From Fibrella rubiginis (GTDB taxonomy: Bacteria; Bacteroidota; Bacteroidia; Cytophagales; Spirosomataceae): DNA of 64,000 bases. The notes under the pieces are model-generated. The model was not told the DNA's origin. It ran no database searches and worked only from the letters and a program-made list of their open reading frames with translations. The stretch is taken from positions 147,074 through 211,073 of the forward strand of contig NZ_JAFMYV010000012.1 in the NCBI RefSeq assembly GCF_017353185.1, in the 5' to 3' direction. Below, one piece after another: positions 42,411-52,058 of this stretch. The position numbers were made by a program, and so were the translations under genes. Position 1 is the first letter of the stretch. Every line of letters starts with the position of its first letter.

Positions 42411-43217
42411 CTATTGCGGCCGCTGCTTCGTCAGGTTTTGCTGGAAGAGGATCTCGACTGCTGAGCCGCTGGGCATGGGGTAGGTCAGGTTCAGGAAAGC
42501 CGCTTCTTTAGCCGCTTTGGGCAGGTACACAAACCCACGGACCGATTGTCCTGGCTGTACTACCGACCGTTTCAGGGCCAACTGGCGCCAGCGGTACGCC
42601 TCGAAATCAAGGCGCTGCATACGGTCGGCGAAGGTGCCGTAGTCAATCACCCGCTTCATCTGCAGTGCGCTATAGGCCAACGACAGGTTATTCTGCGTGT
42701 TGTAATAATTGGCAATGTCGCGACCATTGCGGCTCCGGGGCGACGATGACGTGGCTGCTGCCACAGAAGCAGCTACCACCGCCACGGCCAGCACCGTGTT
42801 CATGATCTTAGCCCGTTTCAGGCGGGTTTCTTCGCGCTGAATCTTATAACCCATCTTGCCCGCCTCATAGTCGGGGTCAGCGGCTTGTTTGAAATCGACC
42901 ATGCCCGGCGTTACAATAGGCTGCTTGTTGGCATCGAGGGCCACCATGCGGAAATTCGAGGGATCAATATCGAGGGGCCGGTCAGTGCGGTTTTTGAGTT
43001 CAATGTCGAGAGCCATGTATTCCATGTCTTCGCGCTCGAATGACGCCACCACTTCCAGGCTATCAGCAGTGGCTTTCGTCACCGACCGACCGTCAATCTG
43101 CGCCACCTCACCCGATACCGGTCGAAGCTGGTAATACTGCGTGGCGCAGTTGCTTAGGAAGAAGAGAAAAATTAGTGGCAAAATGCCAAAACGAATAGGT
43201 AGAGCCTTGTTTTTCAT
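42411..43217 (-). CDS. lipoprotein of unknown function
   Basis: A 268-residue lipoprotein (signal MKNKALPIRFGILPLIFLFF…, lipobox LSNC). The start at 43217 is chosen over 43256 because the signal peptide begins there. The mature part has a beta-domain (ALDIELKNRTDRPLDIDPSNFRMV), a second hydrophobic segment (VLAVAVVAASVAAATSS, about residues 140-160) and a C-terminal beta region (VQPGQSVRGFVYLPKAAKEA). It is reminiscent of DUF-type periplasmic proteins, but I cannot name a family. Confidence 0.75.
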   Translation of the reverse strand: MKNKALPIRFGILPLIFLFFLSNCATQYYQLRPVSGEVAQIDGRSVTKATADSLEVVASFEREDMEYMALDIELKNRTDRPLDIDPSNFRMVALDANKQPIVTPGMVDFKQAADPDYEAGKMGYKIQREETRLKRAKIMNTVLAVAVVAASVAAATSSSPRSRNGRDIANYYNTQNNLSLAYSALQMKRVIDYGTFADRMQRLDFEAYRWRQLALKRSVVQPGQSVRGFVYLPKAAKEAAFLNLTYPMPSGSAVEILFQQNLTKQRPQ

Positions 43218-43336
43218 AGCAAACAGAGTTGGTTGCCCGTAAGACAAACCGGACATGCCGGAGTTTAATAAACGAACGAGTACAAATTTGCTAAGAAGGT
43301 TGTATTCAGGGAATTAAATAGTGATAAAAGGGAAAA

Positions 43337-43432
43337 GAATGAACAATGTACAATGTATAATGTACAATGGCTTCGCGCATTGAGTGTAGTGCGCGAAGCC
43401 ATTGTACATTGTACATTGTTCATTGTTCATTC
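43337..43432. repeat. 3'-end palindrome P17 (class C)
   Basis: Arms 43337-43379 and 43390-43432 match at 41 of 43 positions: GAATGAACAATGTACAATG words with core GGCTTCGCGCA. It ends 3 nt from the glnS stop. Confidence 0.94.
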
Positions 43433-43435
43433 CTT

Positions 43436-45166
43436 TCACCCCTTCTTCGTCTCCTTCGCCCAGGTGTCTTTGAGCGTTACAGTGCGGTTGAAAACGAGTT
43501 GGTCGGTGGTTGAATCGGCGTCGACGGTGAAGTATCCTTTACGCATAAACTGCACCCGGTCGCCAACGGGTCGGTGCGCCAGATTCGGCTCGACCAGCGC
43601 CTGCACCACCACCAGCGAGTTGGGGTTGAGCAGGCTCAGAAACGCATTGTCGTCTTCCGACTCCATTTCTTTCTCCTCCATAGCCGGGTTTTCGGCTGCA
43701 AACAACCGGTCATATAACCGCACCTCGGCCCGAATGGCGTGCGCCACCGACACCCAGTGAATGGTGCCTTTGACGCTAATGCCTGACGTGTCGGAACCGC
43801 TGCGGCTTTCGGGAATATAGGTGCAATGCAATTCCGTCACCTCGCCCGCTTCGTTTTTGATCACCTCGTCGCAACGCACAATATAGGCACCCTTCAACCG
43901 GACCATCTGGCCCGGTGCGAGCCGGAAATATTTCTTCGGCGGTATCTCCATGAAGTCGTCGCGCTCCACATACACCTCACGACCAAAAGGCACCTCACGC
44001 GTGCCTGAATCAGGATCTTCAGGGTTGTTTTCGATGTGCATGATCTCTTCCTGCCCTTCCGGGTAGTTGGTCAGCACCAGCTTGATCGGTTTATCGTCGA
44101 CTACGGCCATCACGCGGTGGGTAGTACGGTTCAGCTCTTCGCGGATACAGAATTCCAGCAAACCCACGTCGATGAGGTTATCGCGCTTGGCTACGCCGAT
44201 GCGCTCGCAGAACTCGCGGAGGCTGTCGGGGGTGTAGCCGCGGCGACGGATACCCGCCAGCGTGGGCATGCGGGGGTCGTCCCAGCCCGTTACGTGCCCG
44301 CCTTCTACCAACCGTTTCAATTTGCGCTTGCTCATCACCGTGTAGGTCAGGTTCAGGCGGGCAAACTCGTACTGTTTAGAGGGAAAAATGCCCAGTTGTT
44401 CAATAAACCAGTCATACAGCGGGCGGTGCGGAATAAACTCCAGCGTACAGATCGAGTGCGTAATCTGCTCAATCGCGTCCGACTGTCCGTGCGCAAAATC
44501 GTACATCGGGTAGATGCACCAGGTATCGCCCGTACGATGGTGGTGCGCATGCTTGATGCGGTAGATGATGGGGTCGCGGAAGTGCATGTTCGGCGAGGCC
44601 ATGTCAATTTTGGCTCGTAGCACTTTGGCCCCGTCGGGGTAGGCGCCTGCTTTCATTTGGCGGAATAAGTCCAGATTTTCGGCCACGGTCCGGTCGCGGA
44701 ATGGGCTGGGCTGGCCCGGCGTAGTAGGCGTGCCTTTCAGGGCCGCAATTTCTGCGGCCGTAGAATCATCTACATAAGCTAACCCCTTCTCTATCAGTGT
44801 TTCAGCAAATGCATAAAGCTGATCGAAGTAATCGGATGCGTACAGTTCCTGCGCCCACTCGAAGCCCAGCCAGCGTACATCGTCCTTGATGGAATCCACG
44901 TATTCGGTGTCTTCTGTGACGGGGTTGGTATCGTCGAAGCGCAGGTTGGTCTGTCCGCCGTAGCGTTGAGCGAGGCCAAAATTCAGGCAGATGGATTTGG
45001 CGTGACCCAGGTGCAGGTAGCCGTTGGGCTCGGGTGGGAAGCGGGTTAGCACACGCCCCTCGTGGAGGCCCGCCGAAATATCTTCCTCAACGATTTGTTC
45101 TATAAAGTTCAGCGACCGTTCAGCATGGCTGTGTTCGGTTGGTGATTCATTGGCAGGTGATGTCAT
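43436..45166 (-). CDS. glnS: glutaminyl-tRNA synthetase
   Basis: A 576-residue class I synthetase charging tRNA-Gln. The HIGH motif is HLGHAKS and the KMSKS equivalent is MSKRKL; RFPPEPNGYLHLGH and RFDDTNP are the usual GlnRS blocks, and the C-terminal beta-barrel anticodon domains are present. The start 45166 follows from the -7 box (45199-45206) and removes a 21-residue extension. Bacteroidota encode a true GlnRS, consistent with this. Confidence 0.97.
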   Translation of the reverse strand: MTSPANESPTEHSHAERSLNFIEQIVEEDISAGLHEGRVLTRFPPEPNGYLHLGHAKSICLNFGLAQRYGGQTNLRFDDTNPVTEDTEYVDSIKDDVRWLGFEWAQELYASDYFDQLYAFAETLIEKGLAYVDDSTAAEIAALKGTPTTPGQPSPFRDRTVAENLDLFRQMKAGAYPDGAKVLRAKIDMASPNMHFRDPIIYRIKHAHHHRTGDTWCIYPMYDFAHGQSDAIEQITHSICTLEFIPHRPLYDWFIEQLGIFPSKQYEFARLNLTYTVMSKRKLKRLVEGGHVTGWDDPRMPTLAGIRRRGYTPDSLREFCERIGVAKRDNLIDVGLLEFCIREELNRTTHRVMAVVDDKPIKLVLTNYPEGQEEIMHIENNPEDPDSGTREVPFGREVYVERDDFMEIPPKKYFRLAPGQMVRLKGAYIVRCDEVIKNEAGEVTELHCTYIPESRSGSDTSGISVKGTIHWVSVAHAIRAEVRLYDRLFAAENPAMEEKEMESEDDNAFLSLLNPNSLVVVQALVEPNLAHRPVGDRVQFMRKGYFTVDADSTTDQLVFNRTVTLKDTWAKETKKG

Positions 45167-45198
45167 AATGCGCTCAGGTTGTCGCGTCGGGAAAAGGT

Positions 45199-45206
45199 CA
45201 AAATTA
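45199..45206 (-). promoter_or_regulatory. -7 promoter box (TAATTTTG, minus strand) of glnS
   Basis: A perfect TAnnTTTG 32 nt upstream of the glnS ATG. Confidence 0.6.
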
Positions 45207-45320
45207 CGCCCATTGGGCCGGTTTGGCAACCCTCAGGGCTGGCTAACAGGTGCGCTGACATGAACCTGACCACCGGTCAATCCATAATTTTCTCCCGATC
45301 AGATTAACGTCGATAAACGC

Positions 45321-45356
45321 AAAAAACCGCTTCCAGCAGGGCCGGAAGCGGTTTTC
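45321..45356 (-). terminator. intrinsic terminator
   Basis: A hairpin AACCGCTTCC/GGAAGCGGTT with a run of T on the minus strand. It lies 24 bp after the stop of the minus-strand lipoprotein gene and terminates it before glnS. Confidence 0.8.
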
Positions 45357-45379
45357 AAAGAACGATTGACGTGGCCTGC

Positions 45380-46105
45380 TTACTTGCAGAAGTTTGTTGA
45401 CTTGACCGGAACCTCCCAAACATCCTTGTTAAGCAGCGTTGCATTCTGCGTCAACAGGGATGAGAATACGAGCATCCGAACGTCATACGATTTGCCTTTG
45501 ATAACCCGGTATGTCGAAGTTTCCAGTAGATTTTTCTTTACATCATTGCGGTTAAGCGTCGTAAGCGGTAACCACTGGCTCGTGCCGGTTTGACGGAACT
45601 CAACGGCCACTGTTGCAGGCAATTTCTTGTTGTCGACATCTGTGCAGGGGAATTTTACCTGAAACGTAACCGGGGAGGCTGTCACCGCTGGTTTGAACGA
45701 CTTAAAGTCGAAATCAGCCCCACCCTGCCCACATGAGGAGAATATGCCCGAGCTGATAAATTTGGTTTTATCCTGCTCATTTTCGTAAAAGCGCACCCGC
45801 ACCGGCTTATTGTAAGCCAAATCAGCGAAGGTTACCTCGTCACCATTAATCAGATCCTGATACACCGACGCGGCCAACGTAGAATCCTTGCCATTGCGGC
45901 CCACATACATCGCCTCGAACAGATACAGCCGGTCGTAGTCTTTATACGAACTTTTGATTTTAACCGACAGTGGCGAGCTGCATTTGGTGGGTGTAGCCTC
46001 CGCACGGGCAGCATCGGGAGTAACCGGCGCTAAGTCGGACGAGGGTTGCTGACAGGCGGCAAACAGCACAGTGCTGAAGCCCAGAACACATACAAGTTTT
46101 TTCAT
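45380..46105 (-). CDS. lipoprotein of unknown function
   Basis: A 241-residue lipoprotein (MKKLVCVLGFSTVLFAACQQ, lipobox FAAC). The mature part is beta-rich with paired Cys (CSS.., SSCGQGG, PCTD, NFCK), suggesting disulfides, and resembles an Ig-like or beta-sandwich domain. Not recognised as a named family. It has its own terminator and a near -7 box (TAACTTTTG) directly before the ATG. Confidence 0.72.
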   Translation of the reverse strand: MKKLVCVLGFSTVLFAACQQPSSDLAPVTPDAARAEATPTKCSSPLSVKIKSSYKDYDRLYLFEAMYVGRNGKDSTLAASVYQDLINGDEVTFADLAYNKPVRVRFYENEQDKTKFISSGIFSSCGQGGADFDFKSFKPAVTASPVTFQVKFPCTDVDNKKLPATVAVEFRQTGTSQWLPLTTLNRNDVKKNLLETSTYRVIKGKSYDVRMLVFSSLLTQNATLLNKDVWEVPVKSTNFCK

Positions 46106-46423
46106 ACAAAAGTTAGATAAGGTTTGTTATATATGATCATACGATTGATCGTCAGCAAGATATTAAGTCGTTTAATGCATACAAAGGAATTGACGAAAAA
46201 AATAATCGAATGGCGTAGACAGCTAACCGCTATAATCAATTAACAAGACCTGAAAGCGCCGCTATACTGGAAACAAAATGAAGGCTTAGCGTGCAGGATA
46301 ACCATCCACAATTAAGTGCTTTTCACTTTTTAACTACCTTATAGTCAATGTATTACCTGTATTAATGTATGAACTATTGACGCAACGGGCACGTTATTAA
46401 AGTGCAGTACTCAACACGTTTCT
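46106..46423. other. AT-rich divergent intergenic region
   Basis: A 318-bp gap between divergent genes, clearly more AT-rich than its flanks. A weak dyad, ATGATCATACGATTGATCGT, is near 46131-46150. No tRNA, ORF or long palindrome is seen. It presumably carries both promoters. Confidence 0.5.
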
Positions 46424-47476
46424 ATGCCTGACTTCAAGCCATCTATTGTTCTCTATACCGCCGATGCTATGAACGAGCAGGGTGAGGCTATTTTAGCGCA
46501 GTACCCTGATGCCGAAACGCTGCAGGTGGGTCAGCACAACCGCCTTCCTGAGTTGGGCATGTCGCATTTCAAAGTGAAATCAGATGTGCTGGTGCTGGGT
46601 AAACTGAAGACCACCACCTGTAAGTGGAGTGGCCGTAGCTCAGACTACATCGCACCGAGCCTGGCGAACGGTTGCTTTGCAGGCTGCGCTTACTGCTATG
46701 TAGACCGGCACAAAACGGTGAACCCCATCACGCTTTTTACCAACGTCGGCGAGATCACCACCGCCGTTGATCAGCACGTGCACACGCTGCCTTGGCCCAA
46801 GCCTGCCAACCAGACCGACCCTACCTACTGGACATATGACATTGGCTGTAATTCAGACATTTCAGTTGATTATGACCTGAACGATGGCATTCGCGATGTG
46901 TTTGCCTTCTACCGCGATCATCCCCGCGCAAAGGCTACGTTTGCTACCAAATTTGTGAACCGGGCTATGCTTGATTTCGACCCGAAACGGAAGGTGCGTA
47001 TCCGGTTTAGCCTTATGCCTGCTCACGTCAGCAAGCTTGTCGACGTACGGACAGATAGTATCGAGAAGCGTATTGCCGCCATCAATGATTTTTATGATGC
47101 GGGCTATGATGTGCACGTTAACTTTTCGCCCGTGATTGTCTATAGTAGTCCTAACGGAGATCGTAAGCAATGGCGCGAAGATTACCGCGACCTGTTCCGT
47201 CAGCTTGATGCGGCGGTGCGGCCCGACGTGAAGGCGCAATTGCAAAGCGAGGTGATTTTTCTGACGCACAACCAGGCGCAGCATCAGGCTAATCTGGCTA
47301 TCAACCCCAAAGCCGAAGAGCTACTGTGGGTACCAGAACTTCAGGAAAACAAACAGAGTCAGTTTGGCGGCTGGAACATCCGTTACGACCATCAGCTTAA
47401 GGGCAAAATGGTGGCTGTTTTTGAACGCATGGTCGCCGAAGAGATTCCCTGGTGTGGGATTCGGTATATTTTTTAA
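46424..47476 (+). CDS. spore photoproduct lyase family radical SAM protein
   Basis: A 350-residue radical SAM enzyme. The [4Fe-4S] motif is CFAGCAYC (Cys84, Cys88, Cys91). A Cys at 142 in GCNSD falls where spore photoproduct lyase has its hydrogen-donating Cys (CxSD context). Spore photoproduct lyase repairs a thymine dimer in spores; this organism is not expected to sporulate, so the substrate may be another DNA lesion. The gene stands alone with palindrome P18 behind it. Confidence 0.85.
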   Translation: MPDFKPSIVLYTADAMNEQGEAILAQYPDAETLQVGQHNRLPELGMSHFKVKSDVLVLGKLKTTTCKWSGRSSDYIAPSLANGCFAGCAYCYVDRHKTVNPITLFTNVGEITTAVDQHVHTLPWPKPANQTDPTYWTYDIGCNSDISVDYDLNDGIRDVFAFYRDHPRAKATFATKFVNRAMLDFDPKRKVRIRFSLMPAHVSKLVDVRTDSIEKRIAAINDFYDAGYDVHVNFSPVIVYSSPNGDRKQWREDYRDLFRQLDAAVRPDVKAQLQSEVIFLTHNQAQHQANLAINPKAEELLWVPELQENKQSQFGGWNIRYDHQLKGKMVAVFERMVAEEIPWCGIRYIF

Positions 47477-47484
47477 GGGAGAGA

Positions 47485-47567
47485 CAAGAAGTGAGAGTTG
47501 AGAAGCAAGCGCTTACGCAGGAGTATTTCCATTGCACAAGTTCTTGCGTCTTAACTCTCACTTCTTG
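47485..47567. repeat. 3'-end palindrome P18 (class F)
   Basis: Arms 47485-47509 and 47543-47567 match at 23 of 25 positions (CAAGAAGTGAGAGTTGAGAA words). It lies in a convergent gap, 8 and 11 nt from the two stops. Confidence 0.88.
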
Positions 47568-47578
47568 CTTCTGCTTAT

Positions 47579-47785
47579 TTAGTTACTGTGGCCACCTTTA
47601 GAACCACCCGTTGAGCTACCGGCACTGCTGCCACCCTTGCTCTTTTTGCTGCTCTTGTGCGAGGTGCTGTTGCGGCCTGCACCACTGCTGCCATGGCCTG
47701 CGCCGTTGTCTTCTTTGCCGCCAGCATGCTGGTCTTTGTACTCCTCTTCAACGACCTCCAGGGTCTTGCTGTTTTTGGTTGCCAT
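47579..47785 (-). CDS. small Gly/Ser/Lys-rich protein
   Basis: A 68-residue basic low-complexity protein: a short acidic N-terminal part (MATKNSKTLEVVEEEYKDQ), then Gly/Ser/Lys-rich repeats (SKKSKGGSSAGSSTGGSKGG). No family is recognised. It could be a DNA- or surface-associated disordered protein. ATG at 47783-47785 follows a 106-bp spacer after the SMP-30-like gene on the same strand. Confidence 0.55.
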   Translation of the reverse strand: MATKNSKTLEVVEEEYKDQHAGGKEDNGAGHGSSGAGRNSTSHKSSKKSKGGSSAGSSTGGSKGGHSN

Positions 47786-47891
47786 AACGTTGATTCAGTT
47801 GAATTGACTGACCAACTTAACCCATTTATCTAGTGGGGTGTTTTGGTAAGTAATCGTCTTTTGCTTGAAAAGACCGAAAAGTACCTCTGGT

Positions 47892-48740
47892 TCAATTCAG
47901 GGAGTAGGCCTTAACGGTGTTATGAAAAAAGGTAGGTACAAACAGCCTGTTGGTGGTTGGGTCATAACCAATGTCTGCCGAGTTGATTTTCTCGGCCGAG
48001 GTGTCCATTTTCAGTTCGGTGGTGCCATCGGAACGGACGTGCCATACCTTACCTCCCCACTCAGTTACGATGTACTGCTTACCACCCAGCGCCACAATGC
48101 CGTCGATACCGCCCGATACTTTGGCAACTGTATTTACCTGCTTCGTGGCGGGGTCCATGGTAAGCAACGAGCCATCACCGTTGCCGATAAGCAATTGTCC
48201 GTCTTCAAACAAAAGGCCGTTGGGTCCTTTGATGGGTGCGCCATCACGCACAAGACCCGTTTTTCCTTTGGTCAATGACCACACTTTGCTATCGCCCGAA
48301 TCAGTGACGTACACGATTCCCTTCTTTGTGTCAACGGCAATGTCATTCAGGAACTTGGCACCGGCAATGGGGTACCGGTTCAGGATCTTGCCGGTAGCGA
48401 GCGAAATTTCGGCCACCTGATCCATCTCGGTCACGTAGAGCCTGTCGCCCAAAATACCCATGCCTTTGGTTGAATTCAGGTTTTCGGTGAATTTTGGCTG
48501 GATCACTTTACCATCCATGCCAAGTTTGGCGATGTAGCTGCTTTTGTTTTCCAGTTTCGGACTGCCATTGATGCAGGCCACGTACATCACCTTCGAGCCA
48601 GGGACTACCAGCACCGATTCGGGCGTTCGCAGCGTTGTATCGGTCTCCCAGACCGGTTTTAGGTTAACGGTTTGTGCCTGGACAAACAACGGCGTACTGA
48701 TAATGAAGCTAATGAGCGAGGCGGCGACTACTTTTTTCAT
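47892..48740 (-). CDS. SMP-30/gluconolactonase-like beta-propeller, exported
   Basis: A 282-residue exported protein (signal MKKVVAASLISFIISTPLFVQA) with the six-bladed beta-propeller pattern of SMP-30/LRE proteins: repeated blade strands such as LNDIAVDTKKGIVYVTDSGDSKVW, GPNGLLFEDGQLLIGNGDGSL and GIDGIVALGGKQYIVTEW. The metal-binding Asn/Asp residues of lactonases are plausibly in these blades. It is possibly a lactonase or a scaffold. The start at 48740 is chosen by signal peptide. Confidence 0.8.
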   Translation of the reverse strand: MKKVVAASLISFIISTPLFVQAQTVNLKPVWETDTTLRTPESVLVVPGSKVMYVACINGSPKLENKSSYIAKLGMDGKVIQPKFTENLNSTKGMGILGDRLYVTEMDQVAEISLATGKILNRYPIAGAKFLNDIAVDTKKGIVYVTDSGDSKVWSLTKGKTGLVRDGAPIKGPNGLLFEDGQLLIGNGDGSLLTMDPATKQVNTVAKVSGGIDGIVALGGKQYIVTEWGGKVWHVRSDGTTELKMDTSAEKINSADIGYDPTTNRLFVPTFFHNTVKAYSLN

Positions 48741-48817
48741 GGGTTGAGCCGGTTTAACGGGTGAATACATGTGCGTACTGCATTGTACTTCTCAAAGATA
48801 CACTTACCGTCGGCTAC

Positions 48818-49753
48818 TCATCGGAATCGTAGATCAACGCGCACGGCTTTGTGGTCTGAGCCAGGCTGATCGAGGGTGGTGAACCGGGTGGTGACAAAGC
48901 CCTCGTTGATAAACGTATGGTCGATGGGCAGGTAGGCTGGGGGAAGAAAACGGGGCCAGGTAGGTTGCAGCCCAAAACCACGTCGGCAGGCTGTGACGGG
49001 CGTTTTCGCGGCAAACAGGGAGCGGTAAATGGGTGAAAACACGCTGATGTTGAAGTCGCCGGTGAGCAGGGCGGGGCCTTTGGTTTGGGTTAGGCCAGCA
49101 GCTACAAAGGCAAGCTGTTTGTTGCGCTCCCGAAACCAGGGGTACCAGATCGGCGTGCGCGGATGCACCGTAAACAGATCGAATGAATGCCCCCGAACAG
49201 AGGTAGTCAGGTGAATGACTTTTAGGGACCGCGCCGCCGAGTCGGTCTGTATCGGCGTTCGGCTCAGGACCAGTATATGACACGGCCCCTTCGACCGGAT
49301 CGTATCGCGGTACGGGAATTCGCCCCGCATGGCTGCCCAGACCTGCGGAATATGCACTACCGTTACTTCCTGCAACACCACAATATCAGCCCGTTGCTCC
49401 TGCACAAACCGGATTGTTTTGCTTAGGTCTGACCGGGTAAAAAGCACGTTGGCATGGAGTACCCGCAGGTCGGCTTGCTGCCCGGCTGATACCGGTTTTT
49501 CGGCCAGTACCCAGGGGATAATCAAGGCTATGTGCCAGCTTAGGCAGGCTGCTGCCAATGTGGCCCATAGCCACTGCCGCTGCCACAACCAGGCCACGGC
49601 CAGCCCCAGGCCAAGCACGGCATACTGCACCGAAAAGTGGCTTAGCAGCTCAAAAAGAAAGAAATAACTGCCAGCCAATTGCCCCAGCAGGGTGCCTAAC
49701 GCAAGGCCGATGGTGGCCCAGCTGAGGTAGAATGAGAAAGAAAAGCGACGCAT
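48818..49753 (-). CDS. endonuclease/exonuclease/phosphatase family protein, membrane-anchored
   Basis: A 311-residue protein with two to three N-terminal membrane segments (…LSWATIGLALGTLLGQLAGSYF, VQYAVLGLGLAVAWLW and so on) and an EEP domain from about residue 95: HANVLFTRSDL, ADIVVLQEVT, LLTGDFNIS, PIDHTFINEG and the C-terminal GSDHKAV. The catalytic Asn, Glu, Asp and His set is present. It resembles the Bacteroidota family of membrane-linked EEP phosphodiesterases. Confidence 0.87.
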   Translation of the reverse strand: MRRFSFSFYLSWATIGLALGTLLGQLAGSYFFLFELLSHFSVQYAVLGLGLAVAWLWQRQWLWATLAAACLSWHIALIIPWVLAEKPVSAGQQADLRVLHANVLFTRSDLSKTIRFVQEQRADIVVLQEVTVVHIPQVWAAMRGEFPYRDTIRSKGPCHILVLSRTPIQTDSAARSLKVIHLTTSVRGHSFDLFTVHPRTPIWYPWFRERNKQLAFVAAGLTQTKGPALLTGDFNISVFSPIYRSLFAAKTPVTACRRGFGLQPTWPRFLPPAYLPIDHTFINEGFVTTRFTTLDQPGSDHKAVRVDLRFR

Positions 49754-49818
49754 ATGAGTACCAGTGGGCAGTTTGGCGGAGCGGGGTGCAATCCCATTAC
49801 TACGTCAACCCGACAACT

Positions 49819-51993
49819 TTATTTCCCTAGCCGAAGAGTGAGCATGAAGTTGCGGCCGGGGGCACTGAAACCGCTGGCAAAGGTGCGATAATTGGTATCA
49901 AAAAGGTTTTCGCAGGCGGCCTGAATGCTGCCGATGCGACCAATACGCACACTGCCGCGCAGGTTGGCCGTAGCCCAGGCGGGCATGCCGTCGGGGGTGG
50001 CGTAGGCTCCGTTGTCTTCCCCATCGGGGCTGTAATCGGCAATGCGTTTCCATCCACTGAACAGGGTGAACGCCTCAAGCTGCACGCCCGCCCGGCGGTA
50101 GCTAACCGACGCCCGGCCGTAGGTGGGGGGAATATGGTCGAGTGGTGTGTTCTTGTCATCGCTAATCCTACCCGTTGTTCCGTTTACCGAACCGCTGACA
50201 GTCAGCGCGTTACCCAGGCGTAGTGTAGCGCCGAGGTTATAGCCGGACAGAGCGGCCCGACGTTTGTTTTGGGGGGCCAGCACCCGGCTGTCTTTCCCGT
50301 CATACACCACCGTTGACGCACCGTTGAACGTGAAGGCGTCGACCACAATGGCATTTTCGAACCAGGTGTGATAAACCGTTCCACTGAGTTGAAGCAGATC
50401 GCCCAACCACTGACTAGCCGACAGTTCGACGTTGTAGGTGTATTCTGGCTTGATGGTTGGGTTGGGTACGATGAGCGTTCCCGGCGACGATTCAAACACT
50501 TTCGTCAGGTCGTCTACGTTGGGCGCGCGGAAACCCGTTGATCCCAGCAAACTGATTTTGGAAGCTGTCGTTGGCGTAAACACCGCGCCCAGTGATCCCG
50601 CCAACCCCGTGGGCGACTGCTGTATGTCGTTATACGGAAAGGGGAAAAACGTTTTGTCGCGGAATGTGGCTTTCAGGTTGGTAAGTGTGAAGCGCAGCCC
50701 TGCCTGTAAATTCAAAACAGGCGAGATCGTCAGCCGGTCGCTGAGGTAGAGCGCCACCGTTTGCAGGGTGCTGCCCCCGTCGGGGTAGCGGGTGTCGGCA
50801 GGCGTAATAGCCCCCGTTTTCACGTTCAGGCGGGTGGCGGTGCTGGCAACGTTGTTGTGGGTCAGCTCAAGCCCATACTGAAACGCATGGCTGCCCAGTT
50901 GTTTCTGGGCATCGGCGTTCAGCGACCAGACACCTACGTTTTCCACCTGCCGTTTCAAGGTGGCGGCACCCAGGCGGCGGCTGTTGCGGCTTTCTTCAAT
51001 GGCCTGATATCCCGCCGATACCTGCAACTGATCATACGCCGTTGTGGGCCGGGTGACGGCCAGTTGGTAGGCGGTGAGCAGTCGTTTTTCAGGGCCATAA
51101 TACCAGTCGGCATAGCTGGGCCTGCCGGCTGTTACTTCACTCAGCCGGTCGTAGCGGGGTACGTTGCCGGTGGTCGAATACTGAACGTTCAGCGTGTGCC
51201 GAATACCCTCTGCCGGCTGGAAGAGCACTTTTTGCAATAAATCCAACTGCTGGTAGGCGGTGCCCACCTGCCGGTTTGGGTCGGGGTTGACCACGATCTG
51301 ATCCGGTGCCGACGCATTGTCGACATACTGTAATAGCTTACCAAAATTAGGATAAGCCGCGCTGCGGTTAGCCCCCTGAAGCACGTCACCGTAGCTTGCC
51401 GCCGTCACGCCCGTCAGAAACCCCAGCCGCCGCGTGCCAATGCTCAGGTCTACATGGGCGGTACGTTCGCCGGTGGCCGAGGCGGCCCGCACGTAGGCGT
51501 TGGGCCGGAAGGTGGTGCCGCCCGCCGACAAGTCAGGATTGCGCGTCTGGAAATAGAGCACCCCGCCCAGCGCATCGGAGCCGTAGAGTGTAGAGCCGGG
51601 ACCAAACAGCACTTCGGCCCGTTCCAGCATGGCGGGGTCAATGCGCAGCACGTTTTGCAGGTGCCCCGCCCGGAAAATGGCGTTGTTCAGCCTTATTCCA
51701 TCCACCACCAGCAACACCCGGCTGGCCTCGAATCCGCGCAACACCGGGCTACCACCCCCACCCTGACTTCGCTGCACAAACACATTACCCGTTTGTTGCA
51801 GCAGGTCGGCGGTATTTTGCTGATTCAGGAAAGCAATACGTTCCCGCGAAACCGTCTCGATCTGGTAGGGCGACAGGCGGGCAGGTTGCACAAACCGCGT
51901 GGCCGACACGGTAACGGTGTTAAGCCGGACGGTATCGGTTTGGGCGTAGGTAAGGGTAGTCAGTAGTGAAAAGAGGAGGTACGCGTGTTTCAT
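49819..51993 (-). CDS. TonB-dependent receptor
   Basis: A 724-residue outer-membrane receptor. Signal MKHAYLLFSLLTTLTYAQ, plug domain from about residue 35 (IAFLNQQNTADLLQQTGNVFVQRSQGGGG, then LRGFEASRVLLVVDGIRLN) and a barrel ending NYRTFASGFSAPGRNFMLTLRLGK with the terminal aromatic/hydrophobic strand. It is CirA/BtuB-like, with no CarboxypepD-reg N-terminal domain, so it is more likely a siderophore, cobalamin or metal receptor than a SusC. The start at 51993 is chosen by the signal. Confidence 0.92.
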   Translation of the reverse strand: MKHAYLLFSLLTTLTYAQTDTVRLNTVTVSATRFVQPARLSPYQIETVSRERIAFLNQQNTADLLQQTGNVFVQRSQGGGGSPVLRGFEASRVLLVVDGIRLNNAIFRAGHLQNVLRIDPAMLERAEVLFGPGSTLYGSDALGGVLYFQTRNPDLSAGGTTFRPNAYVRAASATGERTAHVDLSIGTRRLGFLTGVTAASYGDVLQGANRSAAYPNFGKLLQYVDNASAPDQIVVNPDPNRQVGTAYQQLDLLQKVLFQPAEGIRHTLNVQYSTTGNVPRYDRLSEVTAGRPSYADWYYGPEKRLLTAYQLAVTRPTTAYDQLQVSAGYQAIEESRNSRRLGAATLKRQVENVGVWSLNADAQKQLGSHAFQYGLELTHNNVASTATRLNVKTGAITPADTRYPDGGSTLQTVALYLSDRLTISPVLNLQAGLRFTLTNLKATFRDKTFFPFPYNDIQQSPTGLAGSLGAVFTPTTASKISLLGSTGFRAPNVDDLTKVFESSPGTLIVPNPTIKPEYTYNVELSASQWLGDLLQLSGTVYHTWFENAIVVDAFTFNGASTVVYDGKDSRVLAPQNKRRAALSGYNLGATLRLGNALTVSGSVNGTTGRISDDKNTPLDHIPPTYGRASVSYRRAGVQLEAFTLFSGWKRIADYSPDGEDNGAYATPDGMPAWATANLRGSVRIGRIGSIQAACENLFDTNYRTFASGFSAPGRNFMLTLRLGK

Positions 51994-52058
51994 AAAGCCA
52001 GTCGACAATGGGCTGGCAAGATACGAATTGGGTACCCGCTATGCGCTCACGGATTGTT

